From Lingula anatina (lineage: Eukaryota; Brachiopoda; Lingulata; Lingulida; Lingulidae), in contig NW_019775959.1 of the NCBI RefSeq assembly GCF_001039355.2, forward strand, positions 91,378 through 155,377: a stretch of 64,000 bases of DNA, given 5' to 3'. A model generated the notes under the pieces. It made no database searches and was not told the origin of the DNA. It saw only the letters and a program-made list of their open reading frames with translations. Positions within the stretch are counted from its first letter, which is position 1. Each line of letters starts with the position of its first letter. Below, piece by piece: positions 11,315 to 23,795 of this stretch. A program made the position numbers and the translations under genes.

Positions 11315-13105
11315 GACTGAAATTTGTCTCGTTTAAACTTGTTAAGAATCGTTAGAATCATTCACAGACAAAAGGTACGTTGTTCACGGACCTAGGTCGT
11401 TCACCGACGTGTTAACTACCAAGTGCTTTGCTGTGGTTTTAAGTTTGAAAGTTATGACCCCAGGAGGTAAATAACCTTTGAAGAAAATGAAATTTCACGT
11501 TTCACGCAACCGCACCTGTCCCCGCCACCCTAATTTGAAATATTTTATTTTCATTTTTTTTAACGACGTGTCTATGATAAATGAAAACTTTTTCAAAATT
11601 AGTCTGAGTATTATATAATCGTGAATTTAAGTAGCACGTGTGTTTCGTTTTCAACACTATATTTCTTTTTGAAACTCTTCCGTTACTCAAGTTTTACTTT
11701 TGGTATTTAGTTCTGTTCGATTCCACCGAGATTAGGTATACATTCATCCACTTTATTTTTTATTCATGATATAACTTGTTTCGAAAAAAAAGTCTTTCGT
11801 CATGCTAAAATCAATGTTTTGGCGTGTCACTTGTACATATATAATAATACATCGGATACATGCATACTTAAAGTAAGTCGATGACAGTAGAAAGATGCCT
11901 ATTAAATGTTAAGTCATCTGGGATAGTCAGACCTCGCAAATTTATTATCAAAATCACAATAGTGCGTTTTAAGATAAGAAAGCCATTATATGATTTGTCT
12001 ACGATAAAGCCAGAAAAAAATGTAGATGAATGTCTTAGCTCGATCTTTTAGAAATTTAATTGAGGCGTAGTTAACATCCCATGTCGCTTCTCTAACATAC
12101 GTTTTATATAGTCACGCGAAGTTACCTGACGTTGACAGTGAACTTCCCAAGGTTTCAACTTGGCTACAACACATGAGTTATAACACACAAACATTGATAA
12201 AATGTGAGAACGATTCTAGATAATTCTGACGAGCGTCTGTGTTAAATAAGCTAACGTCAGCTGAAAAGACGAGCACTACTACCAAAACGTGGCTTTAAAT
12301 ATTTTCACCAAGTGAAAAGAACGAGGAATAGTTGATCGCTCTTATATCATTGTCAGAAAAAATTCAGTTCATTCCTTTGAGTAAGTTTGCCCATTGCAGT
12401 GGTCACAGGCAATAATTAATTTGCGAGTATTTCTCTCTCAACAAAAGGACGTCCTTCCTTTATTACGCGCTTGTCTTTCAAGAAGCATTTAAATTCCTTT
12501 TTTTCATGCTCACCGATCCTACTCTCTCACTGGTTTCCTCTGCCAGGACACAGATATATTTTTCAATACTAGATATTCACAGATATTTCTTTGGCAAATT
12601 CTGTGCACATTTTGTGCCGTGAGAGTTTTTTGTACAGGAATGACGTCATCTGGTAGGGAGCATCTCACACACTGAAATACAAATTGTCACTTGTCAGGGC
12701 CGGGAAAGCATAAGGTCTGTTTGATGAAACAAATACTCTGTCACAATGTAAATGACAGTAAAGCTTTACGCCAGGATCTGTAACATCGTCAGTGACGTTG
12801 GGTATGTATTACATACGCTCCTTGTAAATAGAGTCAGTAAAGTGTGAATTGTAGTTTTTTTTCTATTAGAGTTTCTGATCTAATGTTGAATTCATGAAGA
12901 TTTCACTTAGGCTTCAATTGATTACCGCAAGCAACGCATATACCTGTCTGCACAATGTTTTTTTTTTACTTGTAGGTCAACTACTTAGAATTTCCAGACG
13001 ATTTTGGGGTCGTAACCCTACGTGCGCCTCATATCTTATCGCCTTATAAACGTATCAAGCAAATTAGGAAGATACTAGTAGACAGTTTACCTCATCGTGG
13101 TGGTG
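11315..13105. other. Intergenic region between CSTF2 and Skeletor-like gene A
   Basis: No convincing exon on either strand. The stretch is AT-rich with short open frames only. A block at about 12545-12620 reappears inverted at about 20070-20150 in a gene A intron, so it is a small dispersed repeat. The promoter of gene A should lie near the right end. Confidence 0.6.
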
Positions 13106-16100
13106 ATGTTGTTGTTAGCCTGCATTGCCGCTGTCATTTTTTGTAAGTAGCAGACGCCTATCTTTCTTGGCGATACTCTTGTATATATCTTACTTTATTT
13201 AGTCGGTCGAATGGGATTCTAAGGGTTTTAATTAACTTTTCACGTTAAATATACATGTAGCAGTCATTGTTTAAGAACATTTATGAGCTTTGGATCGAAT
13301 TCTTTTGCAAAATTCGAAAGAATATCATTATGCTATCAAAAATGTATCTTAATCAAATTTTGGAACATTACGTGGTAAAATTAAACGACAACCGACGTTG
13401 TGGTCTCACCTTGAGACCTTTCACTAGGTAATGACCCTGGTGGTCTGGCTACATCATTTAGTGTCATATTATTTTATGTTATAGTAGTCACAACAAGAAA
13501 GTATTTGATCTTATTATGCGTATATTTTTCAGTATCGAAACAGACTTTTCTGTGCTTATTAACTACAATTCTTTTTCTTCACTAACTTGCGCCGAAAGGC
13601 TGCAGCAACGCTGCTGAATATCATGGTAAATTGATTGGACCTATCCAAGAGCTTTACCACGGTGTGAAAGGCACAGTTTACGCAGTGGACAGTCACAGAT
13701 TCAAAATACTAGGCTTCACCTACGATGGACAAGGCCCAGGTAAAAAATTAAAATTTCTTGTTGTTTGGTTTATTGGAAATCATAGAAAAGAGTTAATATT
13801 TTTAATATTTAATACCAAACGTAATAAATAGTAAATAGAACTGTTTTCTTAAAAAAGTTAATTTTATTTACTCCATATATATTATGTTTGGTACCTAAAT
13901 ATTTAAAAGTTGCACCTTAGAATACAAAGAGCAATGCCGTGCAAAGGGGAAAAAAACGGACGTAAAACACTTGACCTCAGTTTTATTCCAACTCATTGCT
14001 AGCTTCTGATGGATAGTGTCATGTGCAGTGTAGCACTTAAGGGGAACCCATCGCTTTTTGCATGTCATAGTGCAACCAAAAGCTTAAATGTAATCTTATG
14101 CACACTCCACAATAAAAGTCTAAACATGAATATGTCCCACACATTATTTTTTCCCCATCAGATGCTTTCTTCTATATTGGACTGAGGCAAAATGCAACTC
14201 GGGATACACCAAGTGACGAAGGCATCAAGATCCTCGACGAGAAGGGAAGGTATAATAAAAGAAACGAACTATAACAGTCCGTCGTGTAAGACTTACTGAC
14301 ATTTTTGTCACTTATCACTGACATAGACACTGCACAAGAATATGGGAGTAGCCTCATGGGTGCAAGTGGGTTGCTTTAATTCCAATCTTTAAAAAATATA
14401 AATTGATGACAAAAACGTTTAAAATTGTTTAATAATTTCAAAATTTAGATGCTGAAAATGAACTGAATGACAGTTAACCACTAATGTTCACCGCTATTCT
14501 ACTTATTTTTTTCAGTTCCGCTGTTCTCAAAGAATACAAAAATGTTACCTTAACTCTCACCCTTCCAGAAGGCATTAGAATTCAAGACATTAAATGGCTG
14601 TCAGTGTGGTGCGTTGCGTTTTCCGTAAGTGCATAAAACACTTAAAAAGAAAAGAAAAACATCACAATTTTTCACTGACGCATGGACAAAGAATGTTGAT
14701 TCCAAAAGATTTTTAAATCAACAAAATTAATAAGATATTGTAGATGGGGTTCTTTCTAGGGTATAGGCCTACTCGTGCCTGTAAATACGTATTAATTGGA
14801 AACAACATGCCTGAAAGATACATGTAAAGCATGCAAATGACTGGAAGACTTTTATTCCTGGCGTGTACTCAAAAGAATAAATCTGTCTAGAATTGCAATA
14901 AGCATTTACGCAGCAACTGGTTAGTTTATAACCCATAGCCTGTCTCGGAGTATTTTAGCTCTTTGTTTTCGTTCCAGTTTTTATTTCTTTTTTTTAGGGG
15001 GGGGGGGGTTACGCAACATTATGAATACAGAAATAGCAAATAGCACATCAATGAGGTTTTAAAAATCGAAAATTAGTACAACACTCGTCAACTGACAACT
15101 TGTCAACTTGACAACTCTATAAATCAATCCAATATATTTTGTGTCAAAATAAAAATGGCATTCTAATTTTCAGGCTGATTTCGGTCATATCATTATCCCA
15201 ATAGATATCGACCCGCCCAGGCCTCAAGTTCTGGGTCCCTTTAAGTTAACCACTCACGGGGTGTCTTCTGGCAATATCATTGTTCTAGATACCAAGACTG
15301 TGGTTATTCCAAACTTTAAATACGATGGTCTAGGACCAGGTAAGGCGGCAATTCAAATGGGCAAAAGACAGTTAAAGGGGTGATACAAGTTGCAGAGTCA
15401 TGGACGTTATTTATTTGGCGCAAAAGCCTAGGATGGCCCTCAGCAAAATTAAGAACCATACATAGTTATTGCATTGCTGATAGTGGATAATTTTGACCTG
15501 GGTGATAATAAACTGTCTGTGTCCCATATTAAAAAATCATATAGACGATGAACATTTCTGATGATATTCAAATAAGACTAATACGTCTACTCTCTAGATG
15601 GCTTTTTTTGGGTTGGATCTGGCCCTCTTCCGACCAGCGAAGGAACGAAGGTACCAGACGAAAATGGAAGGTGTGTACCGAATTTCTGAGATAGCAGAGA
15701 GTGTGTATGATTGTAGTGATTCGTTTAAAATGATCCGCACTATAACGTTATTAATTTACCGAAAACAAAAATTCAAATTTTCAATTAGAACCTCGAACCA
15801 ATAAGTTAGGCTACGAGCAATCGAAGATCATTACTTACCATAGGCTCATAGACACATCAATGTCAAACCTGTGTGGTTAAAACATTGTGCAAGCATTCAG
15901 AAAACACAGTAGCATGTCTTATTTCTTTTTTCCAAAACAGCTTGAAAAAGTTGGGGGAGTACACTGGCCAAAATCTCACCCTCCGTCTGCCAAAAGACCT
16001 CACGTTTCATACAGTAGAATGGCTCGGTGTATGGTGTGTGCTGTTTGGCGTTAATTTTGGATACGTGAGCATTCCATTGGAATTGAATGTCCCGCCGTTC

Positions 16101-17327
16101 ACTCCCAAGGTGACAGCTGCGGCAACTCCTCAGGTATACAATATGAAACGGATTTTTTCAAGAGCCAGAGGCATAGCTTGAAAGAGGCTTAACTTCTGTT
16201 CATGCGAAAGCTTATATTCGGTGTGATATCGTATTATGATAATACTAGTACAACAAGCTAGCATTTGGATTCATTTCAAGGTAAATACTAACGGCTATGT
16301 CAATATACCTTAGGGCGCTGAGATCGACTAAAGGTGCGCAAAAATAGACATTTAAGCTTAGTTGTCAATCTTTATATTACTGAAAAATCGTCTGAACAGG
16401 ATGAATATTTGGTTATGATATGTGAAATATAGCCTACTTTCTATTGAATTGTTTCGAATTTGCATAATCTGTAAACAGTGTTTTAAAGTTATGAAGGTCA
16501 CCAGAGCGTGCATTTATCAATACAACTCTTATACTTTTGTTTACCATGGGAAGGTTCTGGAAAACTGTGCATCAATTTATGATTTAAAGATTTAATTCAA
16601 AATGTGACAGCAAAAAGACGTTTTCTTCAGTGATTTTCTGCCTACTGGGTGGTCATAACTCACTGCAGTTGCGCTTAAAATCAATCGTTGTCCCTCTTTA
16701 AATGAGAAGGGGTGAACGGGGAGAAATCCAGGTGAGACTCAAAATTCAATTTATCAAAACCCTTCCCCTCACCTAGGGCCTGTTTCGCACACAAGTTACA
16801 AATCATAAAAAAAATCAGTCTCAGCAAAGACTGCAAAGTATTTTGTCTGATGAAATTGTGTTTCACCTCCTTTTTGGTCTCTAAATTTTTAATCCCCAAA
16901 AGCTAATTATGACCGTCTTGATAATATTTTAAAATTTTTTGATTTATTGATTTTAATAATAAACGTTTCAAAAATGTCTATTTTTGATGCAAGTTCATTT
17001 TAACACGTTTCGCCTTTAGCGCCCTTTAGCATTGTCAGGGCCCAAAGCTTTCCAAGATAGCCATTATATAATGAAATCTTCATATTGTGCTTTCAAAATG
17101 CAGTATCAAACCGAATATAGAAAATAGCCTTATAATAATTAAATTTCGTATGCACGCAGAGAAGTTTTCAGTTATGCATGGAAATATATATCCTAAGTGT
17201 AAAGTTTTTTTTGTAGCGGCCATTCAAAAATAGAATTGTTATTCATTATTATTTATTTAGCTTACATAGTTATATTATAACAATAATGCAAAACTAGCAT
17301 CCCTAATTCTTTTTTCTCTTCCTTTGA

Positions 17328-17360
<33 letters not shown>

Positions 17361-19271
17361 TGTGTACGTGTGTGTGTGTGTATGTGTGCGCGTATACCCG
17401 CGTGCGCTCAATCACATGTGAGTAAAATTGACTTATGTGTATCTCTTTGTAGACCGCCTCTTTGGTTAAAAACTGTGAACCACTGGCCAGCAATTTCCAT
17501 GTGTCTTGGGAGACAAATTCTAGTCATGTCATGATTGAACTGAAAGGGCAAATCGGTAACTCTCCCCCCCCCTCTCTCTCTCTAGATATACATTCAATTA
17601 TACTGGTACTTTCAAGCGTTTATGAAAAAAAGCTGCTGAATTTTGTTAAATATTATTTGAATATATAAACTAGGCCTATGTAAGCTAGGCATGGTCTAAT
17701 CACTACCCCGAAATGATACTTGTGCAGTCTACTGGTTTTAAACAAAATGTTGATATGTATAAAACAAAATGTTATAGCTAACGGTGACTACATGTCATTT
17801 GGGCCAAGCGGTTCTGACACCAGCACGAAAATGATTGGTGCTGACGTGGTGATCACGTGGTATGATGAACAATCAGGTCCCATGGCAGTTGATTATTACA
17901 TTACCCAATATTCCCAGGTATTTATACAATGCTATTCTAATTGAAATGAAGTATAGCAAATTGTTTTATTTTACATGGTCTCTTAAATATTTTGACGACA
18001 TTTACAGAATTAAGTTGATACAGGTTATGGCTAAGTCAGCTCAGTAGTTTTAATTATTATAATGATAAGCGTGTACATCCCGATATTCCATTGTAAAAAA
18101 CTTCAGTGAAAGGGTCAATGATATAACTTCCAACAACAAATTAAATAATAAAATTTTAAAAATAAAATAACCTAATAATTGCAGTGTTCCAATGGCGTAG
18201 GCGTGTGCCCTGACACAAGTAGACCCAATGAGAAGAATGACGTCCAGGTCGTCAGTGGAGAACGTGCCAACGGCATAACTACCATCAAGTACACTCGGCC
18301 ACTGGCATCTAGTATGAATCTGCAGTGAATCTTTACAGTATTTATTTCTTAATTGCATAGACTCGGATTATAGAAAATGGATAATTAATTTTAAATATAA
18401 AATATGAAACATACAGATATATAAAGTTGGTGCAGAACATGAATTATAACGGGTGGTGGTTCCAAAATCCACCCGTTAATTTTGTCATTGTTTCATTGCA
18501 AATAATTTTATCGTAATTCCTGTTGTCTTGAGAGTGTGTCCAAAATAAAATAAAAATATTTCACTACTAATCCGGTTCTTATTTCAGTACTTAAGCACGG
18601 AATTTTTATCAGTTAAAAATTACAGGTGTTATTTCCTTTCAAGGTGATACAGGAGACAATATTTTTGTGACAGACAAGAACACATACCTAGCCTGGGCGA
18701 TAGGGCCTCTCTCGGCAGACAAACTGCCCTTAAAACATTCAGTCAGAACCCCAGGTAAGAAATGGTCTTCAAACTGGCAGCTTGAGAAAGTGCTTGTACA
18801 GCACTAACATGTGTAAGAGATTTTTTAAAAGAAATATGGCGAGCTTTCACTGCATTCCATTAAAATACTGCAGAATAACGTAACCTTCAACCGGGCCAAT
18901 TTCAGAAAAGTATATAAATATGAATAAAAATTCGAAGCTCCTATACGTTTTAAATGGTATTTTTTATTCTAGGAGACTTGATGATCAATTTTGGTAGGCC
19001 CCCCGTGAATAACTGTCCAGAATTCCAAACACTACGACCAACCATAAAGCCAAAGAAACCTTGGGTTCCCCAAACACTAAGTGGAGAGAACACCAGAATA
19101 TTCACTGCTAGGCTGGGACCCACAGGAGGGAAAAGAGGTTACGAAGGGATTACAGGTAGGTAGTATTTGCATTTTTTGATAAGTATCGTGGTCGTTCATG
19201 CCAAGATTACATCGAGTAACAATGGGAAATGAAGTGAACACAGAGTTAATCGTATGGACAATATCAAGGTG

Positions 19272-19311
<40 letters not shown>

Positions 19312-21346
19312 GGTGCGCGCGCGAGTGCGTGCGTGCGTGCGTTTGTGTGCTCGCGTGTGTATTATATTGTGCGTGAGAAAGAGTGGCTGGAGGGAGACTT
19401 GAAAAAGATCCCAGCCATGTTAGAAATAGAAGAATTAACCACAGCGGGTTCTCGATTTATAATTATATCATGATTTTGGTTATATTTATTTTCCAAAAAA
19501 GAAACAGGCATATAAAAGACAAAATATCCATATACAATAATACCTTGTATGAAACATCACAATTTATGATTTTTGAAACCATGGACTCCTCATTTCACTA
19601 CATATTTTACAGGCCGTCCGTCGTGGGGAATAGCTTGGTACATTAACGATATTTTGATTCCTGAGCTGATTCTCAAGAGAGGTGTATCGTATATATTTTT
19701 GATAAATGGAGGCCATACGGAGAGCAATCAAGCAAACTATCACCCATTTTACATAACCGACGATCCCGAGGGCGGTTATATACAGTATACGACACCCGAG
19801 CAAAGACAGGTAAAGCGTATTCCGAGATGTTTTAGAAAATTAAACTAAATACTAGAAAGAAATGACTGAAGGTACATGTAAATGGCGTTCAGAAGAGACA
19901 TTGCCATGACCTGGATGTTAGGATGGATAAAGTGGCACTTAAGTCACCTTTGTGTCGACTTTGTACTGTATGTTAACTTTTAACTTGTAATAATGTTTTC
20001 AGAGTTTAAAATGAATTTTGTATTTCTCCATAAGTGTTGAATGACACAGATATAAGTACCCTCTACCCTTGACCACAGTGGAGAAATGTGCCATGAATTA
20101 TCCAGAGATATCTGTGAATATCTAGTGAAAAATCAATCTGTGGCCCTAGTAAAGGGTACAGATATACATAGGGCCTTCACTGGATTGAACACATTTACAA
20201 CATGCCATCTTTTCTCTTTTTATCACAGAAGGTAAAGATATTCCCTGGGCGAAATGTCATGGGTGCCACCGTGAACTACCAAGGTGAGCATTGGCATGGA
20301 AGGAAGACTGGTTTTGAATTTTTTAAAAATCTTATCTGCAATAAGAATATATGGTTATTTGTCTGCAACCCAACTTTTTTATATAAAAATCATTGCGACA
20401 GTTTTAAGAAAAGTTTGGCAAGGAGAAATAAAATTTTGTCTTTTTTTCATGATTTCTAAGTTGGGCGCCTGTGTGAATGGGAGCAGGAGACAGGAGCACC
20501 ACAAGACGCAGAGTCATTTGCAGAGTACTCGAAATATCTCAAACTGAAGTGCTACGAGGGCCGACCTGGAGTATTTGTCTGGTCTCCAGATAGAAATACC
20601 CCAGACACGGTGTACTATCAGGTAACAGCTTTTTGGTATAAAATTATATAGGTTAGTTTGAATAATCATTACACCGACCCAAATGAATAAATGAATAAAT
20701 ACTATATGACTAAAAAGATAAATAATGCAAGTTTTTATAAGTTTTTATAAGTATAAGACTTATCACTTTTTTCCTACAGTGTTACACTCACAAATACCTT
20801 GGTTGGAAAATCCACATCGTTGACGAGTTCCCTGGAAAAGAAACTAAAGTTGCGACAAAGGCACCGCCTTTGCCCGCAGAACCTTCCACAACACCTGTTG
20901 CAGTAACTGCACCCAGCACAACACCTACCACAGTTACTATACAAACCCCTCAGCCTACTACTACCACAACGGTGCCGAGCACTCAGCCCGTCGCAGATAC
21001 GGTGCCAAATTCACAGTCGACTTCTAGCCCGGTACCAAGTACTCAGCCCGTTGCATATACCGTGCCAAATTCACAGTCACCTACTACTACGGCACCGAGC
21101 ACTCAGCCCGTTGCAGATACCGTACCAATTTCTCAGGCAACTACTACTACGGCACCGAGCATTCAGTCTGTTGCAGATACTGTGTCACGTTCACAGTCGA
21201 CCACTACTCCGGTACCAATTTCTCAGTCGACTAGTACTTCAGCACCAAGCACTCAGCCTGTTGCAGATACTATGCCAAATTCACAGTCAACTACTACACC
21301 GGTACCGAGTACTCTGCCTGCAGCAGATACCGTACAAATTTCGTAA
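13106..21346 (+). CDS. Skeletor-like DM13-DOMON protein, copy A (816 aa)
   Basis: Sixteen exons: 13106-13142, 13599-13739, 14162-14249, 14516-14624, 15174-15339, 15598-15670, 15941-16133, 17453-17555, 17778-17917, 18185-18311, 18644-18754, 18973-19155, 19613-19809, 20229-20283, 20461-20621, 20780-21346. They sum to 2451 nt in one frame. A short hydrophobic signal peptide comes first. Two DM13 domains follow at about 20-138 and 148-262, each with a WCV core (WLSVWCVAF, WLGVWCVLF). A DOMON domain spans about 270-430, and a cupredoxin-like domain about 430-645 (YHPFYITDD; CYTH at 629-632). The tail is Ser/Thr/Pro-rich. Drosophila Skeletor has this layout; DOMON and DM13 domains are linked to heme or redox chemistry, but function here is unknown. 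Exon 7 may alternatively end at 16109, also in phase. Confidence 0.93.
17328..17392. repeat. (GT)n microsatellite in gene A intron
   Basis: Alternating GT with a few GC and TA interruptions, just upstream of exon 8 of gene A. Likely polymorphic. Confidence 0.9.
19275..19345. repeat. (GT)n / GGTG / GCGT microsatellite in gene A intron
   Basis: Compound GT-rich simple repeat with GGGT and GCGT variants, in the intron between exons 12 and 13 of gene A. Confidence 0.9.
20965..21346 (+). repeat. 60-bp coding minisatellite (20-residue Ser/Thr/Pro repeat)
   Basis: About six imperfect 60-bp units encode a 20-residue motif of the form APSTQPVADTVPNSQS plus a Thr run. Such mucin-like tails are usually O-glycosylated stalks in secreted proteins. 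Units differ by substitutions, and one is half-length (near 21211-21240). Confidence 0.9.
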
Positions 21347-21841
21347 ACGATTACTACAGTTGCACTAAGCACAAAAACTGTTAGCATATCGACTGTTATT
21401 CTGACAACTGCTACCGTTAAAAGATCTCAGTCAATAGTAACCAAGGTTCCAAACACTCAACTGCAGGTACCGCATATAAGTACATTTATTTTAAAACTGA
21501 CTACAGACAGCGTACCCAGCACTCAGTAAATTACAACTGAGGTATCCAATGAATCGCATGTTGGCAACAGCTGCTGCTCCCAGCATTTTGGCCACACCTG
21601 AACTCGAGTCAAACTTGCCTTGGTCAAACTTAGGATAAAAGACGAGACTATAAAAAGGAGTAAACACCTTACTGGAACTGCCAAGAACGCCAAAATTGAT
21701 ATCGATTGTACATGTTTAAAATATTTTGTGTTTGCTGCGGTGTACATGTCTTTGTTTACGTTAACGTTATCACTGTCAGCAGTGGAGGAGTCCGTACAAA
21801 TGAAATGCACTTGTCTTATTATTATTATTAATTGTGAGTGA
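21347..21841 (+). other. Decayed in-frame continuation of gene A tail
   Basis: After the TAA at 21344-21346 the same frame still encodes Ser/Thr-rich residues resembling the repeat, up to TAA at 21527. It has another stop at 21599, then opens again to 21841 with a hydrophobic segment (YFVFAAVYMSLFTLTLSL). The first stop sits where the repeat has a Gln codon, so one substitution from CAA would create it. This may be an eroded longer tail, or sequence reached by an unseen splice; a potential donor GTAAAC overlaps the stop. Moderate confidence in decay, low in function. Confidence 0.45.
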
Positions 21842-23795
21842 TAAAGACATAATCACAAATCATAAAACTGTTACTTGTTTATATTTAGTGACATCTCATG
21901 AGGATCAAATCGACGGTTCAGTTACTGAATGTGGAAATATGCCGTTTCTCAGCTGTTTGAAATCATAAATTAATTTAAAAAATGGTGTCAGTTTCCCAGA
22001 ACATGTTCAAAAGAAGGAAGGATAAAAATGCCGGGCTGAATACTTTGACATCTCAAAAATTGTTTACTTATAAACGGAAGTCTCAATCTATCTGTTACAC
22101 ATCAGCCACGTCCAATAAGGACATTTTTACACTTAAACAAAATATGATTAAAATGCTTAGTCGTGATACTGGAAAAAAATCAATATAACAATTTATCTAA
22201 AATATTTTGCAATCGTATTGCACTCAGGCCTACCCAACTACCAGACTCGGCACCTACAGATCCAGAATAAACCGGTATATCAGTCCACACTACCTGTTTT
22301 CAAGGTGTTTCAGATCGCATTACAAAGTATCAGCCACCACACCGATTTTGCCTGGTGCGCCATGTGATAGCGATGATCCTAAGCGGGGTTGGAAAGTAGT
22401 GCATCTCATCAAGATTCATGCGCTGCTGCAATTTCCCTGTTTATGCTAAAAATCTGACAATACCGCAATTTTTTAACTTAAACATCATCATCATTATTTT
22501 CGCAATTACTTGCAGTTATACGTCTATGTGAATAAAAAGACACGTGCATTTTATACATGGGACCAGTTTCACATAATAGCTATAGTCCCAAAATTGATCT
22601 AAATCTTAGAGAAAATTTTTTAATCTACATTGATCCAAGATAAATCAATGGTAGTCCAATAAGAGGATATAAAATGCGTTTGTATAAAAATAAATAAATC
22701 ATGGTTGCTGTTTCAGACCAATACTATAAATTTGCTTGAACTTGAGTAGACTGAATTTTGGGATGTAAGGTTGAAATCAATATTCGAGTAAAATATTTTT
22801 GTGAAACTGGCCCCTGCATGAGTACCACAAGGCACATGTATTTGGAGATTTTCTCATATTTTATTTAATGGGGGATTGGCGTGCTTTTCTCATCTCCTAA
22901 AAAACTGCAATAATACCTTTATCGCAAATGTAAACCCAAAGCCCGTTTTCGAGCCCTTAAAATTTTCATTTGTACCGCCACATGTGAAATTCTCCAGTTT
23001 CCATCTCTATCATAATCATTTTTCATTCATATTTTCCAAAAGGTGCGCCTACACAACCCCGGGCACTGAATGAATGTATACACAGGACAACGCCTAACAT
23101 CTTCAGTACTATTATAACATATTTCCATTTTCCCTGGACAGTCAATTGAATTGAATTTTTCGTTATATCATTCTGATTTAAATGCTCCATTATAGGCATA
23201 TTCGTCTACTGATATAGCAAATTGACAATTACTGCTTTAATAAGTCAGCAAAATTGATATGATTATAATTTAGAAAGTTGCCATAAAAAGACTGCGAAAG
23301 GGCATAACATGATGCTAGAGTGACATTGCATTTTACCTGGCGAGGCACCTGAGAAAAAACGCAATGAGAAATTAAGGCGTTTCCGAATAGTAAGAAAATA
23401 GCTTATTTTCGGGATATCCAAATTTGTATTGCATAGAGTAGGGCCTACATTTTCACAATTCACCCATACAATTTTAGTACAATGTATTGTAAGAATGACT
23501 GAGTAATGTAAAAATAGCTGAGTAATGATTGCCTCTCAGAAAGAAATATAGTATTTTGCCGTAATTTAAGTGACCGCCCATTCAGTTGGCCTAAACCAAT
23601 CACAGGTAAGATTATTTATAGCACAAGCCAAGTCACGACTACAATGATTGTATTTATTGTATTCACAAGGAAGTTGTGTACAGTACCTGTACACAGTGAG
23701 TCATATATAAATGTAATATTATAACTGTAGAACGACTTTCAGATTCTGCTGAGGTCTGTCAAATTTAAGACAGGGTAAACTAACTCGACACCAAA
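21842..23795. other. Intergenic region between Skeletor-like genes A and B
   Basis: No exon supported on either strand. It contains a MITE-like element (22559-22813) and AT-rich sequence. The promoter and 5' UTR of gene B should lie near 23650-23795. Confidence 0.55.
22559..22813. mobile_element. MITE-like element with GGG-CCAGTTTCACA ends
   Basis: The left end GGGACCAGTTTCACA is matched inverted at the right end by TGTGAAACTGGCCCC, about 255 bp apart. The interior shows weaker inverted similarity and has no coding capacity. I could not settle a target-site duplication, so the superfamily is open. Confidence 0.6.

Noticed and set aside
17275-17534. Open frames across the (GT)n stretch
   Set aside because: Simple-repeat translation (Cys-Val or His-Thr runs) and overlap with a spliced exon of gene A.
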